A DNA stretch of 64,000 bases. It comes from Flavobacterium supellecticarium. GTDB taxonomy: Bacteria > Bacteroidota > Bacteroidia > Flavobacteriales > Flavobacteriaceae. The stretch's first letter is position 1, and each line of letters begins with the position of its first letter. The DNA lies in assembly GCF_004801375.1 (NCBI RefSeq), contig NZ_SSNZ01000012.1:26936-90935 (forward strand), read 5' to 3'. The translations under genes were made by a program, and so were the position numbers. This document shows positions 16,808 to 25,816 of this stretch, one piece after another. The notes under the pieces are model-generated. The model was not told where the DNA came from. It searched no databases and saw only the letters and a program-made list of their open reading frames with translations.

Positions 16808-17653
16808 TTATTTTTTAGACCATTCCAAGATAGAGTCTTTATTCATTTTCACATAGTCAGCGTTGTTTGCTTTTTCTGCACTTGCCTGTGATAATTTAGC
16901 GGTTTCGATCGCTCCTTTTTTATCTCCTAATTTTGCCTGAATCAATGATTTCAGACGTAAATACCAGAACGGAGCTTCTTTTTCCATTGCAACGGCTTTG
17001 TTCACCCACTCCAATGCTTTGTTCATATCGCCACCTGACTGGTAGTAATATTGAGCAGATGAAAAATAATCATTACCGGTAGGTCCCGCTAAAGCACCTT
17101 CGATGCTCTTCATCGCGATTTTTTGTGTTGGTACTGTAAATTTAACGGCTACCAATGTTTTTTCCCATGAAATTTCAAGACTTCCGTTATCGTTATCTAT
17201 ATTATTAACTGCAATGGTAAACGTTTCTACTTTTCTCCCTAATGTCTCCGGTTTAACCGTAGTACGCAACGCTACTTTCGAATCATCCCATTTTTCAGGA
17301 GTTCCCCAGTTGTTTGTATCGGTATAGAAAATCACATCCCATGAATCTGCTTTAGGCAACGTATAAAGGGCATATTTTCCTTTTTTCAGTGTTTTTCCGT
17401 CAATTACAACATCATCTCCGAAAGAAATGGTCGTATTGGCATTAGCACCGGTTCTCCATACTTTTCCGTAAGGAACCAATTCACCAAAAACGGCTCTTCC
17501 TTTAGAACTCGGGCGGGAATAATCCAATTCAACCTGTGTTAGTCCTACAACCTGTTCCAATTCTGCTTTAGGACTGGCCTGTGGCGTTTTTACCTGAGCC
17601 TGAATCGCTAGAGTAGCCATAAAAAAAGCTGCAGTAATAATAATTCTCTTCAT
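16808..17653 (-). CDS. DUF2911 domain protein with TPR-like tail
   Basis: A 281-residue exported protein (signal ending LAIQAQ at residue 20). Residues ~25-170 are the DUF2911 domain, with LDYSRPSSKGRAVFGELVPYGKVWRTGANANT split across its signature and ISFGDDVVIDGKTLKKG following. The C-terminal ~100 residues have helical repeat character (YYYQSGGDMNKALEWVNKAV) like TPRs. Very common in Flavobacteriaceae; function not known. It is a single gene with its own promoter region toward 17654-17700. Confidence 0.85.
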   Translation of the reverse strand: MKRIIITAAFFMATLAIQAQVKTPQASPKAELEQVVGLTQVELDYSRPSSKGRAVFGELVPYGKVWRTGANANTTISFGDDVVIDGKTLKKGKYALYTLPKADSWDVIFYTDTNNWGTPEKWDDSKVALRTTVKPETLGRKVETFTIAVNNIDNDNGSLEISWEKTLVAVKFTVPTQKIAMKSIEGALAGPTGNDYFSSAQYYYQSGGDMNKALEWVNKAVAMEKEAPFWYLRLKSLIQAKLGDKKGAIETAKLSQASAEKANNADYVKMNKDSILEWSKK

Positions 17654-17780
17654 AACTATTTTGTTTATTTGCGAACGAATTTACTAAAAAAACACACTTT
17701 AAATGTTAATTTTAATTTAAAAGAAAAAACCATCCAACAGGTATCGGTCCGAAACGCAAACATTTGTAATTTTGTTTTAT

Positions 17781-18248
17781 ATGAGGCTATATACCCTACA
17801 TACCCGCCAAAAGCTACCGGTTTCACTAAAGGAAGCCTGGGCTTTTTTTTCGGATCCGTCGAATCTCAATACGATCACACCCGAAAACATGAAATTCCAA
17901 ACCCTTTCGGGCGACGACCGGAAGATGTTTTCCGGACAAATCATTCACTACAAAATCAGTCCGTTTCGCGGTATTCAGCTGCAATGGATAACGGAAATTA
18001 CCCATGTGGAACCGACTGCTTTTTTTGTAGACGAACAACGATTTGGTCCGTATAAATTCTGGCATCACAAACATTTTTTCAGGGAAATCGACGGTGGCAT
18101 CGAAATGAAAGATCTTATCCATTATCAGGTTCCTTTCGGTTGTATCGGAAATCTGTTCCACCCATTACTCGCCCGACCAAAACTTAAGGCCATTTTCGAC
18201 TACCGAAAAAACAAACTGGAACAATTATTCGGCCGTTATCCCGGCTAA
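17781..18248 (+). CDS. SRPBCC (START/Coq10-like) family protein
   Basis: A 155-residue cytoplasmic protein with the helix-grip ligand-binding fold: LHTRQKLPVSLKEAWAFFSD at the N-terminus, PENMKFQTLSGD, then strands ending FREIDGGIEMKDLIHYQVPF and a long C-terminal helix. ATG 17781 is preferred over a TTG three codons upstream. A TAATTTTG box at 17767-17774 could give a nearly leaderless mRNA. The photolyase gene follows after 17 bp; SRPBCC genes often accompany photolyases in Bacteroidota. Ligand unknown. Confidence 0.82.
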   Translation: MRLYTLHTRQKLPVSLKEAWAFFSDPSNLNTITPENMKFQTLSGDDRKMFSGQIIHYKISPFRGIQLQWITEITHVEPTAFFVDEQRFGPYKFWHHKHFFREIDGGIEMKDLIHYQVPFGCIGNLFHPLLARPKLKAIFDYRKNKLEQLFGRYPG

Positions 18249-18265
18249 ACAACTGTACATTTTAT

Positions 18266-19564
18266 ATGCAAAATACGATCTCTATTTTTTGGTTTCGAAG
18301 AGACCTTCGGCTAACCGATAATACGGCACTATTTCACGCTCTTAACAGCGAACTTCCGGTGCTGCCCATTTTTATTTTCGACACCAGTATCCTTTCTCAG
18401 TTACCCACTAATGATGCGCGGGTTGGGTTTATCCATAACCTACTCGTTCAGATGCAACAGCAGCTTTCGAAATCGGGGAAATCTCTGGCTGTTTTTCATG
18501 GTGATCCTGTCAGCATTTTTCAAAAACTGATCCACGAAAATAAAATTGCTACCGTTTACACCAATCACGATTACGAACCATCGGCTCGCAAACGGGACAC
18601 TGCGGTTTATAACCTGTTAAAAGAAAACGGCATTGTTTTTAAAACAGCAAAAGATCAGGTTATTTTTGAAAAAAGTGAAGTTGTAAAAGACGACGGTACG
18701 CCCTATGTGGTCTATACACCTTATTCTAAAAAATGGAAAGAACATTTCTATAAAACAACTGTTCATCATTATCCATCGGAAACCGTTCTGGAAAATATAG
18801 TAGCGCACGATTATCCTTTTTTAAGTTTGTCTGATATCGGATTTGAATCCTCCAAAATCACGGTTCCCACTTTTGACGTTTCGGAAAAGTTAGTCGAAAA
18901 CTACGAAGACACGCGCAACTTTCCGGCTATTCCCGGTACTTCTTTACTAGGACCGCACCTACGCTTCGGATCGGTGAGCATCCGACAAATGGTGCTTTTA
19001 GCGGCTGGTTTCCAAAATCAAACCTTTTTAAACGAACTGATCTGGCGGGAGTTTTTTATGCAGATCTTATGGCATTTCCCACATACCGTTCATCGTAGTT
19101 TTAAAGAAAAATACGATGCTATTCAATGGGAGAACAACGAAGACTTATTCCGGAAATGGTGTAAAGGTCAGACCGGCTATCCGTTTGTCGACGCCGGAAT
19201 GCGCGAACTGAACACTACCGGACATATGCACAACAGAGTCCGCATGATTGTAGCCAGTTTTCTCTGCAAACATCTTTTAATCGACTGGCGTTGGGGCGAA
19301 ACCTATTTTGCTCAGAAATTACTTGACTACGAACAGTCCAGCAATGTTGGTAACTGGCAATGGGCCGCCGGATCGGGTGTGGATGCTGCACCGTATTTTC
19401 GAATATTTAACCCGACCGAACAAATCAAAAAGTTCGACAAAGATCTTAGCTATATCAAAAAATGGATCCCGGAGCTTGGAACCGAAGCTTATCCGCTACC
19501 TATCGTCGATCATAAAACGGCACGTGAAAAATGCCTGACAACTTATAAAAAAGCCGTGGAATAA
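18266..19564 (+). CDS. phr: Deoxyribodipyrimidine photolyase / cryptochrome, class I
   Basis: Light-driven repair of pyrimidine dimers. N-terminal alpha/beta antenna domain begins FWFRRDLRLTDNTALFHAL. The C-terminal FAD domain has GPHLRFGSVSIRQM, LIWREFFMQILW, DAGMRELNTTGHMHNRVRM, and SSNVGNWQWAAGSGVDAAPY followed by FRIFNP, all conserved in CPD photolyases. 432 residues is slightly short of E. coli PhrB (472). Forms a unit with the SRPBCC gene. A bidirectional hairpin overlaps its stop codon. Repair versus signalling function cannot be decided, but the WQWAA loop favours a repair enzyme. Confidence 0.93.
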   Translation: MQNTISIFWFRRDLRLTDNTALFHALNSELPVLPIFIFDTSILSQLPTNDARVGFIHNLLVQMQQQLSKSGKSLAVFHGDPVSIFQKLIHENKIATVYTNHDYEPSARKRDTAVYNLLKENGIVFKTAKDQVIFEKSEVVKDDGTPYVVYTPYSKKWKEHFYKTTVHHYPSETVLENIVAHDYPFLSLSDIGFESSKITVPTFDVSEKLVENYEDTRNFPAIPGTSLLGPHLRFGSVSIRQMVLLAAGFQNQTFLNELIWREFFMQILWHFPHTVHRSFKEKYDAIQWENNEDLFRKWCKGQTGYPFVDAGMRELNTTGHMHNRVRMIVASFLCKHLLIDWRWGETYFAQKLLDYEQSSNVGNWQWAAGSGVDAAPYFRIFNPTEQIKKFDKDLSYIKKWIPELGTEAYPLPIVDHKTAREKCLTTYKKAVE

Positions 19565-19576
19565 TCCACGGCTCCT
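19551..19576. terminator. Bidirectional terminator overlapping the phr stop
   Basis: AGCCGTGGA, ATAA loop, TCCACGGCT; the phr TAA stop lies in the loop. It separates phr from the convergent HAD hydrolase. Confidence 0.75.
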
Positions 19577-19582
19577 ATACTA

Positions 19583-20245
19583 TTAGCGTTGTTTAATTTG
19601 GGAAATGATCTGATAATTGATCGCATCGAAATGTGCGATTTCATGATCGGCTTCCGACAAATCCTGTAGTTTGGAATTGATACTGTTATATGCCAGACAA
19701 AATATGCCCGCCGCTTTCGAAGCTTTGATACCATTAGTACTATCTTCGATCACAATACAATGTTCGATTGGAGCCACCGACAAAGACGCTGCATGCAGAA
19801 AAATAGCCGGATGCGGTTTGGATTGCGGAAAATCTTCGCCACTAACCGTATGGGTAAAATACGGATGCAATTCAAAACGGTTAAACACTTTTTCGATTGT
19901 TCCTTTGGAAGCCGATGAAGCCAGAATGAGTTGCATACCATTTCCATGAAGATCAACGATCAACTTTCGAACCCCGTCAATCAGTTCCAAATCTTCTTTG
20001 GTATCGAAAGCATCGTTAAAAAGGAAACGTTTCCGCAGGATTAATTCTTCCACATCGTGTTGCAGCGTAAAACTTTCTTTTAATTTCTGAAACACATTTC
20101 GGGTTGAATTCCCGGTAAAAGAAGCATACATTTCTTCCGAAACATCAATTCCCAATTCGGAAAAGTGTTTATAATAAGCATATTTATGAACGGGTTCTGT
20201 GTCGACAATCACGCCGTCCATATCAAAAATTACGGTCTTAACCAT
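19583..20245 (-). CDS. HAD-IA family hydrolase (beta-phosphoglucomutase-like)
   Basis: A 220-residue cytoplasmic phosphohydrolase or phosphomutase. Motif I VIFDMDGVIVDTEP, motif II region LILASSASKGT, motif III Lys in DFPQSKPHPAIFL and motif IV VIEDSTNGIKASKAAG are all intact. The helical cap between I and II starts at HKYAYYKHF. The DGVIVDTEP and SKPHP patterns put it near beta-PGM/GPH phosphatases. Single gene, convergent with phr. Substrate not determinable. Confidence 0.9.
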   Translation of the reverse strand: MVKTVIFDMDGVIVDTEPVHKYAYYKHFSELGIDVSEEMYASFTGNSTRNVFQKLKESFTLQHDVEELILRKRFLFNDAFDTKEDLELIDGVRKLIVDLHGNGMQLILASSASKGTIEKVFNRFELHPYFTHTVSGEDFPQSKPHPAIFLHAASLSVAPIEHCIVIEDSTNGIKASKAAGIFCLAYNSINSKLQDLSEADHEIAHFDAINYQIISQIKQR

Positions 20246-20366
20246 GGTGTGTTGTTATTTTTTACAAAAGTACGCTTTATTCCAGTATCCCATTGTCGCC
20301 ACAAAAAAGATATTTTCGATTAAACTTTTTCGGTTATCTTTAGTCTAAATCATAAAAACAGTCAGT

Positions 20367-20909
20367 TTGCAGGACGAAGCGCTTTTTATCCGTCAGTTAC
20401 TCGATCCGAAAACGCAAAACGAAGCGTTTCGACGGTTATTGACCGAATACCAACGGCCATTGTACCGTCATATCCGAAATATAGTACTGGATCATGACGA
20501 TACCGACGACGTACTGCAAAATACCTTTATCAAGATTTTTAATAACCTAAAACACTTTAAAGGAGAAAGCAAACTGTTTTCCTGGATGTATCGTATTGCA
20601 ACCAACGAAGCGATCACCTTTATCAACCAACGCGCCCGGAAAGCGGGAATCAGCAACGAAGAATTGCAATCGAAAGCCGTGGGTAAACTGGAAGCCGATG
20701 TGAATTACGACGGTGATGAAATTCAGTTAAAACTGCAAAAAGCCGTCGCCACCTTACCGGAAAAGCAACAGTTGGTTTTTAAGATGAAATATTTTGAAGA
20801 GCTGAAATACGAAGAAATATCGGAGATCCTCGGAACTTCGGTTGGCGCCTTAAAAGCCTCGTATCATCATGCGGTAAAAAAAATTGAAGAATATTTGAAT
20901 TCCGTTTAA
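20367..20909 (+). CDS. ECF RNA polymerase sigma factor, TTG start
   Basis: 180-residue sigma-70 family factor. Region 2: HIRNIVLDHDDTDDVLQNTF followed by IKIFNNLKHFKGESKLFSWM; region 4 HTH: TLPEKQQLVFKMKYFEELKY and EEISEILGTSVGALKASYHH. The only plausible start is TTG at 20367, since an in-frame stop lies at 20346 and no ATG occurs before region 2. A -7-like TATCTTTA lies at about 20334. A small membrane protein gene (probable anti-sigma) and a Spy-like gene follow, suggesting an envelope-stress unit. Confidence 0.9.
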   Translation: MQDEALFIRQLLDPKTQNEAFRRLLTEYQRPLYRHIRNIVLDHDDTDDVLQNTFIKIFNNLKHFKGESKLFSWMYRIATNEAITFINQRARKAGISNEELQSKAVGKLEADVNYDGDEIQLKLQKAVATLPEKQQLVFKMKYFEELKYEEISEILGTSVGALKASYHHAVKKIEEYLNSV

Positions 20910-21007
20910 ACCTTTAGATTGGAAATTTGTCAAATAAATAACAAGAATAGGAAATAACGCTATTAAAATTCACAAATAGTGTTAGCGAAGAACGAAAAAT
21001 GAGAATA

Positions 21008-21418
21008 ATGAAAAAGTTTAATTTAGAAAACGATCCGAAAATTACCTCCGGTTTTACCACTCCGGATCAGTATTTCGAGCAAATGGAAGCCCGTATTATG
21101 GACCGACTGTCGGCACCGGAAACGAAAGTAATTCCGTTATGGCATCGTAGTAGTGTATGGATGTCGAGCATCGCGGCCACACTTTTACTGGCCGGCGGAT
21201 TGACGATCTATTACAACAACCAGCCCATTCCGGCAACTTCTTTAGACGATGCTACGGTGGAAACCTATTTGCAGGCGAATGTGAATTCGTATGATCTTAT
21301 CCAGCATTTGGATGAAAGCGACATTCAGGCGTTGGAAAAATCGATCGTTTTAAACAATGATGCGGTTGAAGCGTATCTGTCCGATCACAACAATTTAGAC
21401 CTTTATTTAAATGAATAA
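21008..21418 (+). CDS. Single-pass membrane protein, probable anti-sigma partner
   Basis: 136 residues: a ~50-residue cytoplasmic part (MKKFNLENDPKITSGFTTP; DQYFEQMEARIMDRL), one membrane helix (about 57-72, MSSIAATLLLAGGLTIYY) and an acidic periplasmic tail with DESDIQALEKSI. This layout, and its place right after an ECF sigma gene, fit an anti-sigma factor, but no zinc-binding anti-sigma motif is visible. Start at 21008 (MKKF) is preferred to 20999. It overlaps the next gene by 8 bp. Confidence 0.6.
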   Translation: MKKFNLENDPKITSGFTTPDQYFEQMEARIMDRLSAPETKVIPLWHRSSVWMSSIAATLLLAGGLTIYYNNQPIPATSLDDATVETYLQANVNSYDLIQHLDESDIQALEKSIVLNNDAVEAYLSDHNNLDLYLNE

Positions 21419-21869
21419 TGCCATGACTATAAAACGAATCCTACCCTTTCTATTGTTATTGCTGTCCGTTACGGTTTTCGGACAGGGTTTTAGAGAAAAA
21501 AGAGAGCAGATCAAACAGTTAAAAGTAGCTTTTATTACGACCGAATTAGGTCTCACGACGGAAGAAGCGACTAAATTCTGGCCGATTTACAACAATTTTG
21601 ATGAAAAACAATTTGAATTACGCCATAAAAAAATGCGTGTTTTTCAAAGCAATATGGATGAGGGAGCCATCGATAAAATGAGTGAAAAGGAAGCACTGGT
21701 ATTTCTAAACCAGATGGAAAACACCGAAGAAGAACTTTTTAACCTGAAACTGAAGTTTATCGCTGATCTGAAAACCGTAATCAGTCCGACAAAAATTTTA
21801 AAACTCAAAAAGGCGGAAGACGATTTTAACCGGAAACTTTTACGACAAATGAAAGACCGCGGAAGATAA
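21411..21869 (+). CDS. Exported Spy/CpxP-like helical protein
   Basis: A 152-residue periplasmic protein: signal peptide ending TVFGQG, then long amphipathic helices rich in Lys/Glu (REKREQIKQLKVAFITTELG; LTTEEATKFWPIYNNFDEKQ; LRHKKMRVF). The LTxEEAxxFWPIY motif is typical of Spy/CpxP-like or sensor-type proteins encoded beside sigma/anti-sigma pairs in Bacteroidota. The ATG at 21411 overlaps the previous stop; a second ATG at 21423 would also give an intact signal peptide. It may be an envelope chaperone or the sensor arm of this unit. Confidence 0.65.
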   Translation: MNNAMTIKRILPFLLLLLSVTVFGQGFREKREQIKQLKVAFITTELGLTTEEATKFWPIYNNFDEKQFELRHKKMRVFQSNMDEGAIDKMSEKEALVFLNQMENTEEELFNLKLKFIADLKTVISPTKILKLKKAEDDFNRKLLRQMKDRGR

Positions 21870-21894
21870 TAAAAAGGAGCTTTTTTTATTAGGA

Positions 21895-22077
21895 AACCTG
21901 CATAGGCGTTGCAAAACCCTGGCAGGTTTTTATTTTATATACGCTTTCCAAACCTGACAGGTTGATTTCCATTACGCTGAGAAACCGATCAGGTTTTATT
22001 AGTAACCATTATACATATATAGCGTCCTGAAACCTGTCAGGTTTGTTACTTTGCGCTGAGAAACCTGACCGGTTTTA
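21895..22077. repeat. Cluster of CCTGxCAGG palindromic repeat units
   Basis: Five imperfect units built on AAACCTGTCAGGTTT: about 21895-21932 (split), 21949-21963, 21981-21997, 22029-22044 and 22067-22077. Two units share the leader CGCTGAGAAACC. The same palindrome, in a tight head-to-head form, occurs at 33096-33124 and 63749-63781, so this is a dispersed intergenic repeat family. A short hairpin (AATAAAAAG/CTTTTTTTATT, about 21868-21890) that could end the Spy-like gene's transcript precedes it. Confidence 0.7.
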
Positions 22078-23151
22078 CTAAAACTGAAATCGCACTATTT
22101 TATTATTCCCGGCTGCTACAATGGTTTTCCGATTTACAAAACGGATTGTAAACAGATCCTTATAATCGGCTATTTTTTGCCAGTTTTCACCAAAATCAGC
22201 CGAATAATATACCCCACTGGCTCCAACGGTTAGTAATTCCTTACCATTGCTTCCGGGAAAAAACTGTACACAGGAACCATACCCAAAGCCTTTGTTTTCG
22301 GCCACTATTTGCCAGGTTTTCCCACCATCGGTTGTACGGATTTTATTGCTGTGATTCTGATTTGGCTTATCATAATTTCCACCTACCGCAAAACCAGTAT
22401 TCTTATCGTAAAAATCGGCCGAAAAAATACCCGTCATTGCTTCTCCCTGAACAATTGGTGTATCGACTACTTTCCAACTTTTTCCTTTATCCGGTGAGAA
22501 AAAAACCCGCGAACGCTTTCCGCCCGATACCACCCAGGTATTGCTTTCCTTCACAATAATATTGGTGTTACTGGCTGCAAAAAAGGCCTCGCCTTCGGTA
22601 ATACCTGGTAATTGATCACAACCGATTTTTCTCCAGGTTGCTCCGCCATCCCGGGTGATCAGGAGCGAAAAACAATTGTCGGTCGGATCGCCTACCACAA
22701 TACCTTCCTGGTCGTTCCAAAACTGCATACTATCGTAAAAAACCTTTTCCCCTTTTTCTTCATATACCAACTGAACATGGCTTCCGTCTTTATCAACCCG
22801 ATATAACAATCCGGGATTGCCGATACTGATCATAAAAATATACGCTTTTGTTTGCGCAATACTTCGAAATTCGGGTTTCAGATCATTTTTTTCGATATGT
22901 CCCTTAAAAGCCTTCGAACCGTCTAACGCAACATAGCCGTATTTTCCATTACTTCCAGCATACCAAATGCGGTTACTGTCGACTGTAATGGCCCGGATAC
23001 TGATTTTATCCGTTAGCAGCGTATCGATAGTAACCGCATTTGGGTTGGTTAACGTCACAGATGAACCGTTTTCGGTCGTGTCGGTTGTAGGTTTTAATTT
23101 ATTGCAGGAAAAGCAAATGAATATTGTAAACAATAGTAGCCTTATTTTCAT
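22078..23151 (-). CDS. Asp-box (BNR/Ycf48-like) beta-propeller lipoprotein
   Basis: 357 residues; lipobox CFSC at about 15, so anchored in the envelope. Four Asp-box motifs (S/T-x-D-x-G-x-x-W) are visible: TRDGGATW, SPDKGKSW, TTDGGKTW and SADFGENW, with repeating blades between, as in sialidase-like or Ycf48-type propellers. Bacteroidota carry this as a stand-alone protein annotated as oxidoreductase or photosystem assembly-like, without photosynthesis; function is not known. The stop abuts the repeat cluster. Confidence 0.8.
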   Translation of the reverse strand: MKIRLLLFTIFICFSCNKLKPTTDTTENGSSVTLTNPNAVTIDTLLTDKISIRAITVDSNRIWYAGSNGKYGYVALDGSKAFKGHIEKNDLKPEFRSIAQTKAYIFMISIGNPGLLYRVDKDGSHVQLVYEEKGEKVFYDSMQFWNDQEGIVVGDPTDNCFSLLITRDGGATWRKIGCDQLPGITEGEAFFAASNTNIIVKESNTWVVSGGKRSRVFFSPDKGKSWKVVDTPIVQGEAMTGIFSADFYDKNTGFAVGGNYDKPNQNHSNKIRTTDGGKTWQIVAENKGFGYGSCVQFFPGSNGKELLTVGASGVYYSADFGENWQKIADYKDLFTIRFVNRKTIVAAGNNKIVRFQF

Positions 23152-23191
23152 TCCGAAGGGATTTAAAAGGCTAATTTACAAACATTTTTGA

Positions 23192-23551
23192 CTATAAGCG
23201 TTTGTTTTTTCCATCCAGCAGATACATCCACAACATACGGGACAATCTGAAATTAAAGGTACTTAACAGAATCGACATAATTCCGATAAGCACCACAATT
23301 GTAACGAAACTATCCACAAAAAACTGGATGATCAGGAAAAAGGCAACCATTTCGGCCACGGCTACGGCATAACTCACAAACATGGATCCGAAAAAATATC
23401 CGGGTTCCTTTTCAAATTTATGATTACAGTTGGAACAATGCGTATTCATTTTGGGCATCTGAAAAAGCAATATATTTCCTTTCTTTTCAAAAACCTGTCC
23501 CTGATGACATTTAGGGCATTTTTCCGTTACTATGTTCTTTAAAATTGACAT
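23192..23551 (-). CDS. DUF983 family membrane protein
   Basis: 119 residues from ATG 23551 (MSILKN). N-terminal zinc-ribbon-like pairs CPKC (residue ~12) and CSNC (~42), with HKFEKEPGYFFGSMFVSYA, the DUF983 signature, then two membrane helices. Widespread in Bacteroidota and alphaproteobacteria; function unknown. It lies 40 bp upstream of the propeller gene on the same strand. Confidence 0.85.
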   Translation of the reverse strand: MSILKNIVTEKCPKCHQGQVFEKKGNILLFQMPKMNTHCSNCNHKFEKEPGYFFGSMFVSYAVAVAEMVAFFLIIQFFVDSFVTIVVLIGIMSILLSTFNFRLSRMLWMYLLDGKNKRL

Positions 23552-23655
23552 AACTCTTTTTTTATACAAATTTCACAAGAATTCGGCAACAAGCTATAGA
23601 CGATTCACACAAGTTTTTGTACTTTTAGGACATCAAAAATCCCGATACCCGTTTT

Positions 23656-24525
23656 ATGAAAACAGCTATTCTCGACATAAAACAATTCGAACCGGGCGAA
23701 ACCCGTAAGGAATTCTACACAAATACAATTGAAAATCACCTAATTACCAATCACCGTAATATTCATAAACCGCACAAACACAATTTTTATCTTACTGTAC
23801 TTTTTACGCAGGGAAGTGGCATTCACGAAATTGATTTCACCACGTATACCGTAAAACCCGGCAGTCTTTTTTTCCTAAACCCCGGACAAACACATCATTG
23901 GGAATTATCGGATGATATCCGCGGTTATATTTTTTTCCATACGCAGGCTTTTTATGACCTGCATTACAATCGGATCAAAATTCACAACTATCCGTTTTTT
24001 TATAGTGTACAAAACGCACCGTTTTTATATCTTGACAACGATGCGACCGATTTCGAATCTTTATTTCGCGAAATTTTAAAAGAAAATCAAAATGAGGCCG
24101 TTTTGAAGATGCAAAAAATACTCAGTCTGATCGATCAGATTTATATTGACAGTACGCGTTTGTATATTGAAAAGAATGCAACCGCAACCGCTGTACAACA
24201 TTCGTATGCCTTGCGATTTCAGGAACTCGAACGGTTGATTGAAAAGCACTATAAATCCGAAAAATCACCCTCGCAATATGCCGAATGGCTCAATGTGAGT
24301 CCAAAGCATTTAAACCGCATCACGCAATCGATGGTCGGTAAAACCACTTCCGACGTCATTTTAGATCGGGTATTTCTGGAAGCCAAACGGGAATTGATCC
24401 GGTTTAAAAACAATTTTGCAGAAATAGCCACAGCATTAGGCTATGATGATTATGCTTATTTTTCGAGACTATTCAAAAAAAAATGCGGCGAAACGCCCTC
24501 TTCATTTATTAACCGATACAGATAG
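23656..24525 (+). CDS. AraC family transcriptional regulator (cupin-AraC)
   Basis: 289 residues. N-terminal cupin sensor: HKPHKHNFYLTVLFTQGSG, TVKPGSLFFLNPGQTHHWEL. C-terminal AraC HTH pair: SPSQYAEWLNVSPKHLNRIT and FAEIATALGYDDYAYFSRLF followed by KKKCGETPSSF. The cupin HxH..pG pattern is typical of regulators that sense small hydrophobic or sugar ligands. It is followed 49 bp later by the methyltransferase gene, which has its own promoter, so the two are probably separate. Target genes unknown. Confidence 0.87.
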   Translation: MKTAILDIKQFEPGETRKEFYTNTIENHLITNHRNIHKPHKHNFYLTVLFTQGSGIHEIDFTTYTVKPGSLFFLNPGQTHHWELSDDIRGYIFFHTQAFYDLHYNRIKIHNYPFFYSVQNAPFLYLDNDATDFESLFREILKENQNEAVLKMQKILSLIDQIYIDSTRLYIEKNATATAVQHSYALRFQELERLIEKHYKSEKSPSQYAEWLNVSPKHLNRITQSMVGKTTSDVILDRVFLEAKRELIRFKNNFAEIATALGYDDYAYFSRLFKKKCGETPSSFINRYR

Positions 24526-24527
24526 GC

Positions 24528-24555
24528 TTGTAAGTAAATAAATTAACTATCTTTG
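24528..24555 (+). promoter_or_regulatory. Bacteroidota -33/-7 promoter for the rRNA methyltransferase gene
   Basis: TTG at 24528-24530 and TATCTTTG at 24548-24555 are separated by 17 bp, a good match to the Bacteroidota TTG/TAnnTTTG promoter. The ATG lies 20 bp beyond the -7 box. Confidence 0.65.
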
Positions 24556-24574
24556 CAAGCTGATTTTTACACAA

Positions 24575-25789
24575 ATGAGATTACACAGAAACCTGGTTTT
24601 TACCGTTATTGATTCGATAATGGCTATTTTCAATGAAGGAGAATATGCCGACAAAGTAGTAGCACGCGCCTTAAAAAAAGACAAACGATGGGGAAGCCAC
24701 GACCGAAAGTTCGTTGCCGAAACCATTTATGAAATTGTACGCTGGAAACGTTTATACGCTGAAATAGCGGAAGTTAAAGAACCGTATGACCGCGACAATG
24801 TATGGCGTATTTTTGCCGTTTGGGCTGTTTTACGCGGCTATACTTTACCGGATTGGAAGTATTTTGAAAGTACTCCGGTGCGAAAAATAAAAGGTCGTTT
24901 TGACGAATTGTCAAAAATCAGAAAATACAGAGAATCCATTCCGGACTGGATGGACGAAATTGGTGTACAGGAATTGGGCGAAGCATTATGGTCTACAGAA
25001 ATCGCTGCGCAAAATGAACAGGCAAAAGTAATTTTGCGTGTTAATACATTAAAAACGACCAAAGAAAAGCTTCGTGCGGTCTTAATGGACCTAAACATCG
25101 AAACAGAATTCCATAAAGACTATCCGGATGCCCTAATTTTAAAAGAGCGTGCGAATGTATTCCTTACAGATGCGTTTAAAGAAGGTATGTTTGAAGTACA
25201 AGATGCCTCATCGCAAATGGTGGCTCGTTTTCTGGATATCAAACCAGGAATGCGCGTAGTCGACACTTGTGCCGGAGCCGGCGGAAAAACATTGCATATG
25301 GCTTCCTTAATGGAAAACAAAGGTCAGTTGATCGCGATGGATTTGTATGAAAGCAAATTAAAACAGCTAAAACTTCGCGCTAAACGAAACGGTGCATTTA
25401 ATATCGAATACCGTATCATCGACAGTACGAAGGTGATCAAAAAATTACACGAAAAAGCCGACCGCGTATTAATCGATGCGCCATGTAGTGGTTTGGGTGT
25501 TTTAAAACGTAACCCCGACAGTAAATGGAAACTACAACCGGAGTTTATCGACAACATCCGTAAAGTACAGGCGGAAGTATTGGAAAACTACTCTAAAATT
25601 GTAAAACCAGGCGGAAAAATGGTGTATGCCACCTGTTCCGTATTGCCTTCCGAAAATCAGGAACAGGTTCAGAAATTTCTGCAAACCGAATCCGGAAAGC
25701 AATTTGAATTTGTAAAAGACATTAAGGTTTTGGCGTCGGAATCCGGATTTGACGGATTTTATATGGCACTTTTCAACCGAAAACCCTGA
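24575..25789 (+). CDS. RsmB/NOL1-NOP2-Sun family RNA (cytosine-C5) methyltransferase
   Basis: Transfers a methyl group from SAM to C5 of cytosine in rRNA. 404 residues: N-terminal NusB-like helical domain (DRKFVAETIYEIVRWKRLY), then a Rossmann methyltransferase. SAM motif I VVDTCAGAGGKTLHMASLM, motif IV DAPCSGLGVLKRNPD (Cys that releases product) and motif VI YATCSVLPSENQEQV (catalytic Cys) are all present. RsmB (m5C967 of 16S rRNA) is the likeliest member given the NusB-like N-terminus. Confidence 0.9.
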   Translation: MRLHRNLVFTVIDSIMAIFNEGEYADKVVARALKKDKRWGSHDRKFVAETIYEIVRWKRLYAEIAEVKEPYDRDNVWRIFAVWAVLRGYTLPDWKYFESTPVRKIKGRFDELSKIRKYRESIPDWMDEIGVQELGEALWSTEIAAQNEQAKVILRVNTLKTTKEKLRAVLMDLNIETEFHKDYPDALILKERANVFLTDAFKEGMFEVQDASSQMVARFLDIKPGMRVVDTCAGAGGKTLHMASLMENKGQLIAMDLYESKLKQLKLRAKRNGAFNIEYRIIDSTKVIKKLHEKADRVLIDAPCSGLGVLKRNPDSKWKLQPEFIDNIRKVQAEVLENYSKIVKPGGKMVYATCSVLPSENQEQVQKFLQTESGKQFEFVKDIKVLASESGFDGFYMALFNRKP

Positions 25790-25816
25790 TAAACAAATTG
25801 TATAAACTGACTTAAC

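Noticed and set aside
17772..17780. TTG start for the SRPBCC gene
   Set aside because: ATG 17781 gives the family N-terminus and sits right after a -7-like box.
21895..22077. CRISPR array
   Set aside because: Units differ in length and sequence, spacing is irregular, and no cas genes are in the window.
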